From Deltaproteobacteria bacterium (lineage in GTDB: Bacteria; Desulfobacterota; DSM-4660; Desulfatiglandales; Desulfatiglandaceae), in the NCBI GenBank assembly GCA_021737785.1, contig JAIPDI010000007.1, positions 1-64,000 of the forward strand: a stretch of DNA of 64,000 nucleotides. Direction: 5' to 3'. This document shows, piece after piece, positions 15,384-23,436 of this stretch (the stretch's first letter is position 1; each line of letters begins with the position of its first letter). A program made the position numbers and the translations under genes. Below the pieces are notes generated by a model that was not told where the DNA came from, searched no databases, and saw nothing but the letters and a program-made list of their open reading frames with translations.

Positions 15384-17480
15384 ATGGATGACCATCTTAA
15401 ATGGATAAAGACCCACTGCGGTCGGATGGACCATGGGGGGTGCGCCCTTCTGGCGGGCGTCAGGGATAATACCATTGTAAAAATAAAGGGCGACCCGGAA
15501 GGTTTCCTGAACCGGGGCTATGTCTGCCCCAAGGGGCTGGCCTCACCCGGCCGGCTCGATCATCCCGATCGACTCAAACACCCGCTCCGCCGGACCGGCG
15601 GCCGGGGAGAAGGTAAATGGGAGCGCATTTCATGGGATGCGGCCATCAAGACCATCAGCGAGAATTTCCAGCGGATCAAGGGAGAATATGGGGCCAGGGG
15701 GGTGGCCTTCTGCCAGGGAATGCCTAAAGGGATCGAGCATTTTGTGCTGATCCGGCTGGCCAATATCTTCGGTTCTCCCAATGTGGTATCGGTCCAGGAC
15801 GTGTGCCATGCCCCCAGGGAAGTGACCGGTCTCCATACGTGCGGGTTCTATCCGGTGGCCGATTTCCACTTAAAGAGCAGCCTCGCCCTGGTGTGGGGGA
15901 GCAATGTGACCAGCACCAATGAGGAGGGCGAAATCTGCAGCCTCCTCCTGGATCAGCTCAGGAACGGCACCCGGATGATCGTGGTGGATCCCCGGCAGAC
16001 CGAACTGGCAAAAAAGGCGGACCTGTGGCTCCAGTTGAGACCGGGCACGGACTCGGCCCTGGCCCTGGGGATGTTGAATGTGATCATCGAAGAGGGGCTG
16101 TTTGATGAGGACTTCGTGGTGGCCTGGACATATGGATTTGAAGATCTGGCCCGGCATGTGAATGGGTATCCACCGGAAAAGGTGTCGGAAGTCACGTGGG
16201 TCCCCTCGGACCTTATCCGGGAGGCCGCCCGGTTGTACGCCCGCTCCCGGCCGGCCGCCATCCAGTGGGGGAATGCCATCGAACAGCATACGAGCGCCTT
16301 TGACACGGCCAGGGCCCTGGTGTGCCTCATGGCTGTGTGCGGGAACCTGGATGTGCCGGGCGGCAATATTCAGGCGAACGAACCCAATATCCTTCCCCTG
16401 GGGAAATTCGTCCGGGCCGACCTCCTCCCCGATAAATGGAAGGAGATGATCCACACTGCCCATCACACCATCCCCAAGCTCATGACCGTGCCCCCGGCGT
16501 TTTTGAGAAAGGCCATACTGGAGGAATTTCCCTATCCGATCAAGGGGGCCTATGTCCAGTGCTCCAACCCGGTCATGGCCTACGCAGACAGCCGTATGAC
16601 CGTGGACGCCATGCATCAGCTCGATTTTCTGGTAGTGGCCGACATATTCATGACGCCGACGGCCTCCCTGGCCGATGTGGTTCTCCCGGTTGCCACCCAG
16701 TTCGAGTTCAACGACATCGGCCACTATGGGCTGGGTCACGGGTATATCCTGGCCCGGCCCAAGGTGGTCGAGCCGCCGGAGGGGTGCTGGTCCGACATCC
16801 GCATCCTCAATGCGCTGGGCCGGGCCATGACCCCGGAGGAATTCTGGGGTGACGACCCCGATGACCTTCTGGAGGCCCTCCTTGAGCCAAGCGGCCTCAG
16901 CTATGGCCGGTTCGTCGAGGAGGGGTATTTGAAGGGGGAAGAGAGATTCAAAAAATATGAATCCCGCGGCTTCAAGACGCCGACCGGCAAGGTGGAACTC
17001 TGCCTGAGCACCACGGAAAAATTCGGGCTCAAGGCACTGCCGGGATTTACGGCCTTGCCCGCGGATGATCCGGACTATCCCCTGGTGTTGACCAGCGCAA
17101 AAGACCCTTTCTACATGCATTCCTCTTATCGATGGGTGAAAAGCCTCAGAAAAAGGAGCCCCGACCCGGTGGTGGAGATTCATCCTGAAACCGCCTCAGA
17201 CCTCAATATCCATGAGGGGGAACAGGTGGCGATCGAGACCCGTCAGGGAGCAATCACCCAGGTGGCGCGCCTGACCGAGGGAGTGCATCCCAATGTGGTG
17301 AATGCCGCCTATGGCTGGTGGTTCCCAGAGGCGGATATCACCTCTGAGGATACCTGGACCCGGTCTAATTTCAACATGCTCACCTCTGCAAAAGAATTGG
17401 GGAAGGAATTCGGCACCCCTAATCTCAAAGGCATCCCGTGCAGGATCCGGCCGGCGAATGAAAGGAAAAAGGAAGGCTGA
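15384..17480 (+). CDS. Molybdopterin-dependent oxidoreductase (BisC/DMSO-reductase family)
   Basis: This is a 698-residue single-subunit-type molybdoenzyme. The N-terminal cluster motif reads C12-x3-D16-x3-C20-x27-C48: spacing matches the family, but Asp stands where the second Cys should be. The probable Mo ligand is C141 in DVCHAPREVTG, coded by TGC and not TGA. Later regions (VDPRQTELAKKADLWLQLRPGTD, GNAIEQHT, QCSNPVMAYAD, PTASLADVVLPVAT) bind the two pterin dinucleotides, and a molydop-binding C-terminal domain (FYMHSSYRW) follows. No Tat signal is visible, so it should be cytosolic. It lies 351 bp after the oxidase/Fe-S operon and 131 bp before a two-component pair. Substrate unknown. 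Confidence 0.85.
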   Translation: MDDHLKWIKTHCGRMDHGGCALLAGVRDNTIVKIKGDPEGFLNRGYVCPKGLASPGRLDHPDRLKHPLRRTGGRGEGKWERISWDAAIKTISENFQRIKGEYGARGVAFCQGMPKGIEHFVLIRLANIFGSPNVVSVQDVCHAPREVTGLHTCGFYPVADFHLKSSLALVWGSNVTSTNEEGEICSLLLDQLRNGTRMIVVDPRQTELAKKADLWLQLRPGTDSALALGMLNVIIEEGLFDEDFVVAWTYGFEDLARHVNGYPPEKVSEVTWVPSDLIREAARLYARSRPAAIQWGNAIEQHTSAFDTARALVCLMAVCGNLDVPGGNIQANEPNILPLGKFVRADLLPDKWKEMIHTAHHTIPKLMTVPPAFLRKAILEEFPYPIKGAYVQCSNPVMAYADSRMTVDAMHQLDFLVVADIFMTPTASLADVVLPVATQFEFNDIGHYGLGHGYILARPKVVEPPEGCWSDIRILNALGRAMTPEEFWGDDPDDLLEALLEPSGLSYGRFVEEGYLKGEERFKKYESRGFKTPTGKVELCLSTTEKFGLKALPGFTALPADDPDYPLVLTSAKDPFYMHSSYRWVKSLRKRSPDPVVEIHPETASDLNIHEGEQVAIETRQGAITQVARLTEGVHPNVVNAAYGWWFPEADITSEDTWTRSNFNMLTSAKELGKEFGTPNLKGIPCRIRPANERKKEG

Positions 17481-17611
17481 TAAGTTGTTGAGCTGATGAG
17501 CTTTGGACCTGAACCCTGAAATCTCAATGCAAGGCGGGTTTGCCTAGGCCTCTGGACCCGTGAACAATCACCCCTATCCGGCATCACGTTTCAATTACGG
17601 AGGACACGGCT

Positions 17612-18757
17612 GTGACCGATACGCCGACTTATGGAGAATTGGAACAGAGGGTCAGGGAACTGGAAAAAGAGGCTGCCCGGCGGAAGGAAGCCGAGGAGGC
17701 GCTCCGTGCGAGCGAGGCACAGAAGCGCGCCATCCTGGACGCCTCTGTCGACCGGATACGGTATGTGGACAAGGATCTGAGGATCATCTGGGGCAATAAG
17801 ACAACGGTCTTGTTTCACGGCATGTCCCCGGAGGACCTGGTGGGCAAGACCTGTTATGAGATGTTTCTCGGGAGAGACACCCCCTGCGAAGGATGCGCCA
17901 CCCTGAAGGCCCGGGAAACGGGCAGGCTTGAACGCACCGTGATGTATCATCCTAAGATAAAGGGCCTCGATAGAGAGACGTACTGGGATACCTATTGCGT
18001 TCCCCTGAAGAATAGTGGGGGCGAGGTCGAAGGGTTCATTCAGATCGGAAGGGACATTACCCGGCAGAAAATGGCTGAAGCACGGATCCACACCCTCAGC
18101 CAGCAACTCTTGAAGGCCCAGGAGAATGAACGGGAGAGGATCTCGCAGTATCTCCACGACCACGTAGGCCAAGAACTCTCTCTCATAAAAATAGGATGTG
18201 AGACCCTGTTGGATGGTTATCCCGACGTCGCCCCTGAGGTTGGCCACCGGTTGGCCAGATTGTCCAAGACCGTCCAGGGGACGATCACTGCGGTGCGTGG
18301 ATTGGCATATGATCTGCGTCCTCCGGGTCTGGATCAGCTCGGACTTGCCCAGGCGGTCTTTCAGCTCTGCGAAGATTTTTCTGAAAATTCCGGCTTGAAG
18401 GTCGATTTTCAGGCCGCTGGAATGGATGATCTAAAGATGGACCCTGATATCGAGATCAACCTGTACCGTCTGTTCCAAGAGGCCCTCAACAATATCGAAA
18501 AACATGCCGATGCCGACCACGTGATGATCCGGATGGTGGCATCCCATCCCAATATTATCCTTTGCATCGAAGACGACGGCAAGGGGTTTGATGTGGAAGG
18601 CAGTCTGCTCAGGGCATCCAGTGAAAAACGGATGGGACTCGGAAGCATGGAGGAGAGGGTCAGCCTTCTTGACGGAAATTTGAGGATCCGGTCACGCCTC
18701 ATGGGGGGCACGAAAATACGTATCGAAATCCCCTTGAAGGAGAAGAGCGGTGCCTGA
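17612..18757 (+). CDS. PAS sensor histidine kinase, NarX/DegS (HisKA_3) type
   Basis: This 381-residue soluble kinase starts with a coiled coil (ELEQRVRELEKEAARRKEAEE), then a PAS domain (residues about 40-155) with paired cysteines in DTPCEGCA, then a HisKA_3 dimerisation segment with the phosphoacceptor H182 in YLHDHVGQEL, and a C-terminal HATPase_c domain (EALNNIEKHA, EDDGKGFD, GLGSMEERV). No membrane segment is present, so it senses an internal cue; the PAS cysteines might bind a metal or respond to redox. GTG 17612 has ACGGAGGA upstream. It overlaps the response regulator at 18750 and lies just behind the molybdoenzyme, which may be its target. Confidence 0.88.
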   Translation: MTDTPTYGELEQRVRELEKEAARRKEAEEALRASEAQKRAILDASVDRIRYVDKDLRIIWGNKTTVLFHGMSPEDLVGKTCYEMFLGRDTPCEGCATLKARETGRLERTVMYHPKIKGLDRETYWDTYCVPLKNSGGEVEGFIQIGRDITRQKMAEARIHTLSQQLLKAQENERERISQYLHDHVGQELSLIKIGCETLLDGYPDVAPEVGHRLARLSKTVQGTITAVRGLAYDLRPPGLDQLGLAQAVFQLCEDFSENSGLKVDFQAAGMDDLKMDPDIEINLYRLFQEALNNIEKHADADHVMIRMVASHPNIILCIEDDGKGFDVEGSLLRASSEKRMGLGSMEERVSLLDGNLRIRSRLMGGTKIRIEIPLKEKSGA

Positions 18758-19427
18758 GAAGACATCGATCCTGATCATTGACGACCATCCCCTTTTCAGG
18801 GAGGGATTGAAGGCCATTATCGGGCGTGACGCACGTTTTGAGGTGAGGGGAGAGGCGGGAACCGCACAGGAGGGACTCCGGATCGCCAAGAAGCTCCGGC
18901 CCGACCTGGTGTTGCTGGATATCTCCCTGCCCGATCAAAACGGCATCCAGCTAACGCGGGACATACGAAGTCTCCTGCCGGATACACGGGTCCTGATCGT
19001 CAGCATGCACGCCAAGATCGATTATATCGCCGAGGCGTTTCAGGCCGGGGCTACAGGATATGTGGTCAAGGAATCCGCGGCCGAAAGACTTCTCAAGGGG
19101 ATCGAGTATGTCTTGAGGGGCGATTATTTCCTGGACAGTTCCGTGTCCCAGCAGGTGGTAAAGAAGCTGATGGCGTCTCCGGCAAGAGATGAAAGGATCT
19201 CGGACGCCGGCTATGGCACGCTGAGCCCCAGGGAGCAGGAGGTGATGCGGTTTCTGGCCGAAGGACTTTCCAGGACGGCCATCGCTGAGAAGCTCTTTAT
19301 CAGCCCCAAGACCGTGGAAAACCACCGGACCAACATCATGAACAAGCTCGGCCTTCACAGCACCATGGATCTGATCCGCTATTCTGCAAAACTGGGGTTG
19401 ATCGACGTGGATCTCTGGAAAGAGTAA
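18750..19427 (+). CDS. NarL/FixJ-family response regulator
   Basis: This is a 225-residue regulator with an N-terminal receiver domain (acidic pair D11-D12, phosphoacceptor D57 in LLDISLPDQNG) and a C-terminal LuxR-type helix-turn-helix (LSPREQEVMRFLAEG to VENHRTNIMNKL). The gene begins at GTG 18750, 8 bp inside the kinase gene, so the two are coupled. It is the partner of the PAS kinase and probably controls nearby redox genes, although no binding site could be defined. Confidence 0.9.
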   Translation: MPEKTSILIIDDHPLFREGLKAIIGRDARFEVRGEAGTAQEGLRIAKKLRPDLVLLDISLPDQNGIQLTRDIRSLLPDTRVLIVSMHAKIDYIAEAFQAGATGYVVKESAAERLLKGIEYVLRGDYFLDSSVSQQVVKKLMASPARDERISDAGYGTLSPREQEVMRFLAEGLSRTAIAEKLFISPKTVENHRTNIMNKLGLHSTMDLIRYSAKLGLIDVDLWKE

Positions 19428-19519
19428 CCCGCCCCGCGTCAGGGTTTTCCCCGATCGCACCCGGGATATCCCCCCTTTTTTTTAGGTCTTTTACCCATTC
19501 AATTGAACCTCTCCCACTA

Positions 19520-19548
19520 TTGACAACCTGGCTGAAATTACTCATATT
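19520..19548 (+). promoter_or_regulatory. Candidate promoter of the small signalling cluster
   Basis: TTGACA (19520-19525), a 17-base spacer and CATATT (19543-19548) precede the Cys-rich ORF at 19638. A T-rich run at about 19473-19482 lies just before it after the response regulator gene, without a clear stem. Confidence 0.45.
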
Positions 19549-19637
19549 TCTTTTAAAGGATCCGGGATCCGTGCGGATATTTGAAAGCGCTCTTTCATCC
19601 TGAGGATATGAGCCCTGCAATTGCGGAGGAAATCCCG

Positions 19638-19877
19638 ATGAGTACCCATGTGACCATAAACGATCCAAGCAGGCCCGTCGGAGCTGAATCTATGACCAAG
19701 CCATCCATTCACGTCAAGAATAAAAAGACAAGAAATTATCTGGATATCATCACATTGATCCGGAGCATTCAGCGATCCGAAGGGAATCCCGATTGTTTTT
19801 TGAAGAGAAACGGTCATTGCGACCAGCTGAATTGCGCCTGGCGACCATATTGCTTAGGGAAAGAACGAAAAGGGTGA
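19638..19877 (+). CDS. Small cysteine-rich protein, unknown function
   Basis: A 79-residue protein with four cysteines near the C-terminus: C53-x7-C61-x4-C66-x5-C72, within PDCFLKRNGH and CDQLNCAWRPYCL. Such spacing suggests a small metal site. ATG 19638 is supported by GGAGG seven bases upstream; a longer frame from 19581 has no such site. It precedes a frameshifted receiver gene and STAS-like and GAF genes on the same strand. The helical stretch RNYLDIITLIRSIQRSEGN may be an interaction helix. I do not recognise a characterised family. Confidence 0.6.
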   Translation: MSTHVTINDPSRPVGAESMTKPSIHVKNKKTRNYLDIITLIRSIQRSEGNPDCFLKRNGHCDQLNCAWRPYCLGKERKG

Positions 19878-19970
19878 AGGGGACGGCGGCGCTGGGGAGG
19901 CAAAGGAGCCGCTCAGGATTAAAAATTCCCATCCACAAAATCCCTTTAACGCATTGGAGGGGAGGGGCAT

Positions 19971-20361
19971 ATGAACAGGATTCTGGTTGTCAATGACGAT
20001 GACACGGCCATCCGGCTCCTTTACACCGATGAACTCACCGAGGAAGGCTATGAGGTCATCACGAGAGAGGGCGATATCGGTCTGATGGAACTGATTGAGA
20101 AGAAGAGACCCGACCTGGTGGTACTGGATATGCCGCCCGGCGAGGGTGAGGATATGCGCCTTTGCCGGAATATAAAGGAGCGTCTACGATGAGTTGCCGG
20201 TTATTCTGTCCACGGTTTATGCGGCCGCCGGGCCGGATGTGAAGTCGATGACTGCAGAGCCCTACGTATGCAGGAGTTCAGATTTCAACGAACTGAAAAT
20301 AGCCATCAGACGGGCGGTTGAAGACCGTGAAGCGCTGTGTGTCGAAGGCCATGTTCAATGA
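19971..20361 (+). pseudogene. Single-domain response regulator split by a frameshift
   Basis: The ORF from ATG 19971 encodes a receiver start (ILVVNDDDTAIRLLY, then VVLDMPPGEGEDMRLCRNI) but stops at 20190-20192 after 73 residues. From about 20188 the +1 frame continues the domain: DELPVILSTVYAAAGPDVKS, ending in a C-terminal helix (LKIAIRRAVEDRE) with a stop at 20359-20361. Together they make about 129 residues, the normal length of a stand-alone receiver. One base gained near 20187, a sequencing error, or a programmed +1 shift are all possible. The conserved Lys of the beta-5 strand is replaced by Arg (VCRSSD). The start is preceded by GGAGGGG. Confidence 0.7.
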
Positions 20362-20461
20362 TGACGTTCACTGACCGTTGATCCTCTGCAAGACAGAAGA
20401 CATGAGATTTCAGAGATAACGGATGAGAATACGGGATGCAGTGAAAAAAGGAGTTTCTGTG

Positions 20462-20752
20462 ATGGCAGCCAATTTTCGGATCTTCGTTCATCGGAACAGT
20501 GATAATCTCCATTTGAAACTGATGGGGGATTTTGATGGGTCCTCGGCATGGGAAGTCCTCAATATGTTGAAAAAGAGCGCAAGGGGCGTCTACAGGGTCA
20601 TCATTCATACGGGGTGTTTGAAACATATCGATCCCTTTGGGAGGGATACGTTTCAGGAAAACCTGCGCCACTTGAAAACCGCCACGGTTCCTATTCTGTT
20701 CACAGGAGAGAACGCAAGCCAGATCGCACCTGAGAAGAGTTCATGCATGTAA
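20462..20752 (+). CDS. STAS-like domain protein
   Basis: This 96-residue protein has the alternating strand/helix pattern of STAS / anti-sigma-antagonist domains: a first strand (LHLKLMGDFDGSSAWEVLNML), a middle (VYRVIIHTGCLKHIDPFG) and a last strand (TATVPILFTGENA). The usual phosphorylatable Ser in the DxSG motif is not evident; the equivalent loop reads CLKHID. ATG 20462 is chosen for the AAGGAG box upstream. It sits between the broken receiver and the GAF protein. A partner-switching role is possible but the missing Ser argues for a structural or sensing role. Confidence 0.5.
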   Translation: MAANFRIFVHRNSDNLHLKLMGDFDGSSAWEVLNMLKKSARGVYRVIIHTGCLKHIDPFGRDTFQENLRHLKTATVPILFTGENASQIAPEKSSCM

Positions 20753-20850
20753 CCGATGGGAAACTCCCTGCTGCCGATGAAAGTCTGTCCAGCGGCTATG
20801 GCGGGGTTGTGTCAAGAAACCCTTTGGAACCTCATCGAAAGGAGGGCGCC

Positions 20851-21480
20851 ATGAAAAACGAAATCATGAACTACGAAACCCTTTTAAAGGTGACGCATGG
20901 CTGTGTCCTGTCCAGGGACCCTGAAGAATCCGCTTTACTGATTGTCGAGGCGGTAAAGAGCGCACTGGATGTTAAAGGCTGTGCCCTGTTTCTGTTCAAC
21001 CGGAAGACCCACGAATTGGAGGTGGCGGCATCCATGGGGCTGAGCAACGAGTATCTGAACAAGGGCCCGCTCAGCGCGATGCACTCCATTGCAGGTTCTC
21101 TGAAAGATGGTCCTGTTGCCATCTCGGACGTAACAGAGGATCCACGAATCCAATACCCGGAAGCGGCAAAAAAAGAGGGTATCGCCTCCATTCTCTCGGT
21201 GCCCATCGTCGTCCGGGATAAACCTATCGGCGTGCTGAGGGTCTACTCGGCCACGCGCTGGGAGGCCACGCTGGAAGATGTGAATTTTGTTCAGGCCGTG
21301 GCCCAGATCGCAGGCATGGCCCTGGAGATGTCCCGCCTGCATAAAGGGATGAAGGACAGCATCGAGATATTGAAGCATATGCGGGATCCAAAGACCTTTA
21401 AATCGAAAGGGTGGACCCCTTACGAGGGCATTCCCAAGAGTGTGGGGAAGGTCGGTCCCATTTCCCAACAGATCCAATGA
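20851..21480 (+). CDS. GAF-domain protein
   Basis: This is a 209-residue soluble protein that is almost entirely one GAF domain (residues about 20-155: KGCALFLFNRKTHELEVAASMGLS to SVPIVVRDKPIGVLRVYSA and LEDVNFVQAVAQIAGMALE). It has no output domain, so it must act on a partner. The C-terminal tail (SIEILKHMRDPKTFKSKGWTP) is poorly conserved in type. ATG 20851 has AAAGGAGGG upstream. It follows the STAS-like gene by 98 bp, with a strong hairpin behind it at 21537-21566. Confidence 0.75.
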   Translation: MKNEIMNYETLLKVTHGCVLSRDPEESALLIVEAVKSALDVKGCALFLFNRKTHELEVAASMGLSNEYLNKGPLSAMHSIAGSLKDGPVAISDVTEDPRIQYPEAAKKEGIASILSVPIVVRDKPIGVLRVYSATRWEATLEDVNFVQAVAQIAGMALEMSRLHKGMKDSIEILKHMRDPKTFKSKGWTPYEGIPKSVGKVGPISQQIQ

Positions 21481-21536
21481 GATCCTTTGGCCGTAGGTTT
21501 GTGGCAGCAGCAGAAACCGACGGTATGCGCTGGAAC

Positions 21537-21566
21537 AAGGCGCCGCATTGAAAAATGCGGCGCCTT
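21537..21566 (+). terminator. Hairpin after GAF gene
   Basis: A perfect 12-bp stem (21537-21548 with 21555-21566) closes on a six-base loop. It is GC-rich (AAGGCGCCGCAT arm) but no T-run follows, so factor-independent termination is uncertain; mRNA 3' protection is another reading. Confidence 0.5.
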
Positions 21567-21731
21567 GCCAAGGTGATGCCTCATTTCACAATCTCCATAA
21601 GCTTCATATCCATCCACGCCTTCCATGATTTCCAATTTGCTTCACTTCGGTATTGCCGCTAACCGCAATCTGATGTAAGTTACAGACGAATCCTGAATAC
21701 ATCGCGGTAATGAGTATGTCGATTCCTGTTT

Positions 21732-21803
21732 TCACCGCAAAGGCGCCGAGCACGCAAAGGAAAAATCGGTTTCCTCTGCGTCCTCTTGCCTCCTGGCGGT
21801 GAG
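21732..21803. repeat. Imperfect inverted repeat element, copy B
   Basis: The left arm (21732-21763, beginning TCACCGCAAAGG) pairs imperfectly with the right arm (21770-21803, ending GGCGGTGAGA). It belongs to the same class as the elements at 15084 and 31213. It fills part of the 357-base gap before the kinase-like gene. Confidence 0.5.
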
Positions 21804-21837
21804 ACATCATTCCTTGTTGCCGCCCCGATTGAAGGAT

Positions 21838-23436
21838 ATGTGGATGAGCGGAGACGAGCAATACGGCTCAACGGGCTGGGGCCACCGCATTAAAGAGGAA
21901 AATCGTGGATTGAGGGAAAAACTCACCAGCCTTCGAAAGGAATTGGGAAGCCTGCAGAGAGAGCTTCGGAACACCTGGAAATTGTTAGACCGTGTTCCGG
22001 GCAGTCTCATCCTCGTTCAGCAGGAGAAGGTCCTCTTTGCCAATGAAACTGCATGCAAAGAGACAGGGTACACCCGGAACGAGCTGTTGTCCCTGGAGGT
22101 CTCTGATCTTCTGGATTTTGATTCGGTCTCCTCTACACTTTCCTTTTATCAGAGACAGACCCGGGCTCAGCCCGCTTCACATCAGCATGAGACCTGTCTG
22201 AAAACCAAAGGGGGTCAATCTCTGCCCGCCGAACTCCGGGCAGACAAGATATTGTACCGGGGGAAAACGGCCATTCTATTCCATATCATCTCCCTTGACC
22301 AAAGGAAGGCCCAGGAAAAACGGCACACAGCGTCCGCAAATGCGGAGATCCTTCTAAGGATGGCCTCCGGGTTCAGGCAGGAACTGGACCGGTACCGTAG
22401 GCTGCTCCAGGAGGATACCCCCGGAAATCCAGGCCCCGGCGTATATGGGAACAATGCCCCAACATCCTGCCAGGGGATCGCGGCGATAAGAGAAAAGGAG
22501 TCACGCCTCTCACTGCGCCTTCAATGTCTGGCCAAAACCGAGTATGACCCGTCGGAACTGACCTTCGTCGGTCTGAAGGAACTCATCGAGACAGCCGTAG
22601 ACATCGCCTGTCCGACGACCAATACGGGATCCCGGCCAGATGCACTCGTCACGATGAATACCTTCCTGAGAGCTCCCTCCAGTGTCTATGGCTGCGGCCG
22701 GGAGTTGCAGGAGGCCTTTGCCAACCTTATCCTGAACGCCGTAGAGGCCCTCCCGGACGGGGGGGATGTGTATCTGACGACTGAGGCGCATTCCGGTTTT
22801 GCCCATATTTATATTCAGGATAATGGGGTGGGGATGCCCGAAGCAATCATCGAAAAGATTTTCGATCCCTTTTTCACCACCAAAGATGGGACTTGGAGGG
22901 GGCTCGGTCTGAGCCTCAGCCGCGCCATCATTGATCGCCACCAGGGAGAGATCAGCGTCGTCAGCCAGGAGCGGAGAGGCAGCACCTTTGTTGTTAAACT
23001 TCCCTTGGCCCGGGATGTTGCTTCACTTGTGAAGCGGGTGACCCTCAGAAAAGGGTTAAGGGATGCGCACATTCTCATCATCGGAGATGAGGGGGTCCTG
23101 ACAGATATCCTTTACACCCTTTTTAAAGACAAATGTGATGGTGTCACGGTGGTCTCTTCGGATAGGGATGGTCTCAGACTCCTGCAAGACACGCGGATCG
23201 ACCTGATCATAGCCGACCAGGGCGCCTTCGCTAACGACACGAGCAGGATCGCTCGCCGGATAAAAGAGCTGCGGCCGGACCTCCCCGTTGTCCTCATCAA
23301 TGCCGACAAGATGCCCGGCTCATGGGACATGGAAGGAAAAACGGGCGCAGATCTGACCATGGCCAGGCCCATAGACCTGGACAGATTTCTCTCACAGGTA
23401 GCGCTTCTGATGGAAAAAGGGGGAGCCCCCGAATGA
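21838..23436 (+). CDS. PAS-HATPase-receiver hybrid, kinase-like, lacking the H-box histidine
   Basis: This 532-residue protein has an N-terminal coiled coil, a PAS domain (LLDRVPGSLILVQQEKVLFA onward), a helical segment where HisKA should be, a complete HATPase_c domain (LILNAVEAL, DNGVGMPE, FDPFFTTK, GLGLSLS) and a C-terminal receiver. In the helical segment (LRMASGFRQELDRYRRLLQ) no HE/HD pair is present. The receiver keeps a likely Asp (LIIADQG) but its beta-5 Lys is replaced (MARPID). It may act as an ATP-binding scaffold or need another phosphodonor. ATG 21838 is chosen because AAGGAT lies upstream and the longer frame enters the repeat element. It overlaps rarA by 4 bp. Confidence 0.75.
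   Translation: MWMSGDEQYGSTGWGHRIKEENRGLREKLTSLRKELGSLQRELRNTWKLLDRVPGSLILVQQEKVLFANETACKETGYTRNELLSLEVSDLLDFDSVSSTLSFYQRQTRAQPASHQHETCLKTKGGQSLPAELRADKILYRGKTAILFHIISLDQRKAQEKRHTASANAEILLRMASGFRQELDRYRRLLQEDTPGNPGPGVYGNNAPTSCQGIAAIREKESRLSLRLQCLAKTEYDPSELTFVGLKELIETAVDIACPTTNTGSRPDALVTMNTFLRAPSSVYGCGRELQEAFANLILNAVEALPDGGDVYLTTEAHSGFAHIYIQDNGVGMPEAIIEKIFDPFFTTKDGTWRGLGLSLSRAIIDRHQGEISVVSQERRGSTFVVKLPLARDVASLVKRVTLRKGLRDAHILIIGDEGVLTDILYTLFKDKCDGVTVVSSDRDGLRLLQDTRIDLIIADQGAFANDTSRIARRIKELRPDLPVVLINADKMPGSWDMEGKTGADLTMARPIDLDRFLSQVALLMEKGGAPE

Noticed and set aside
15804-15806. Selenocysteine in the molybdoenzyme
   Set aside because: The codon at the Mo-ligand site is TGC (Cys), not TGA.
15870-17183. 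437-residue ORF antisense to the molybdoenzyme
   Set aside because: The sense frame has clear family motifs over the whole span; the antisense frame is His/Pro/Gly-rich with no motif or ribosome site.
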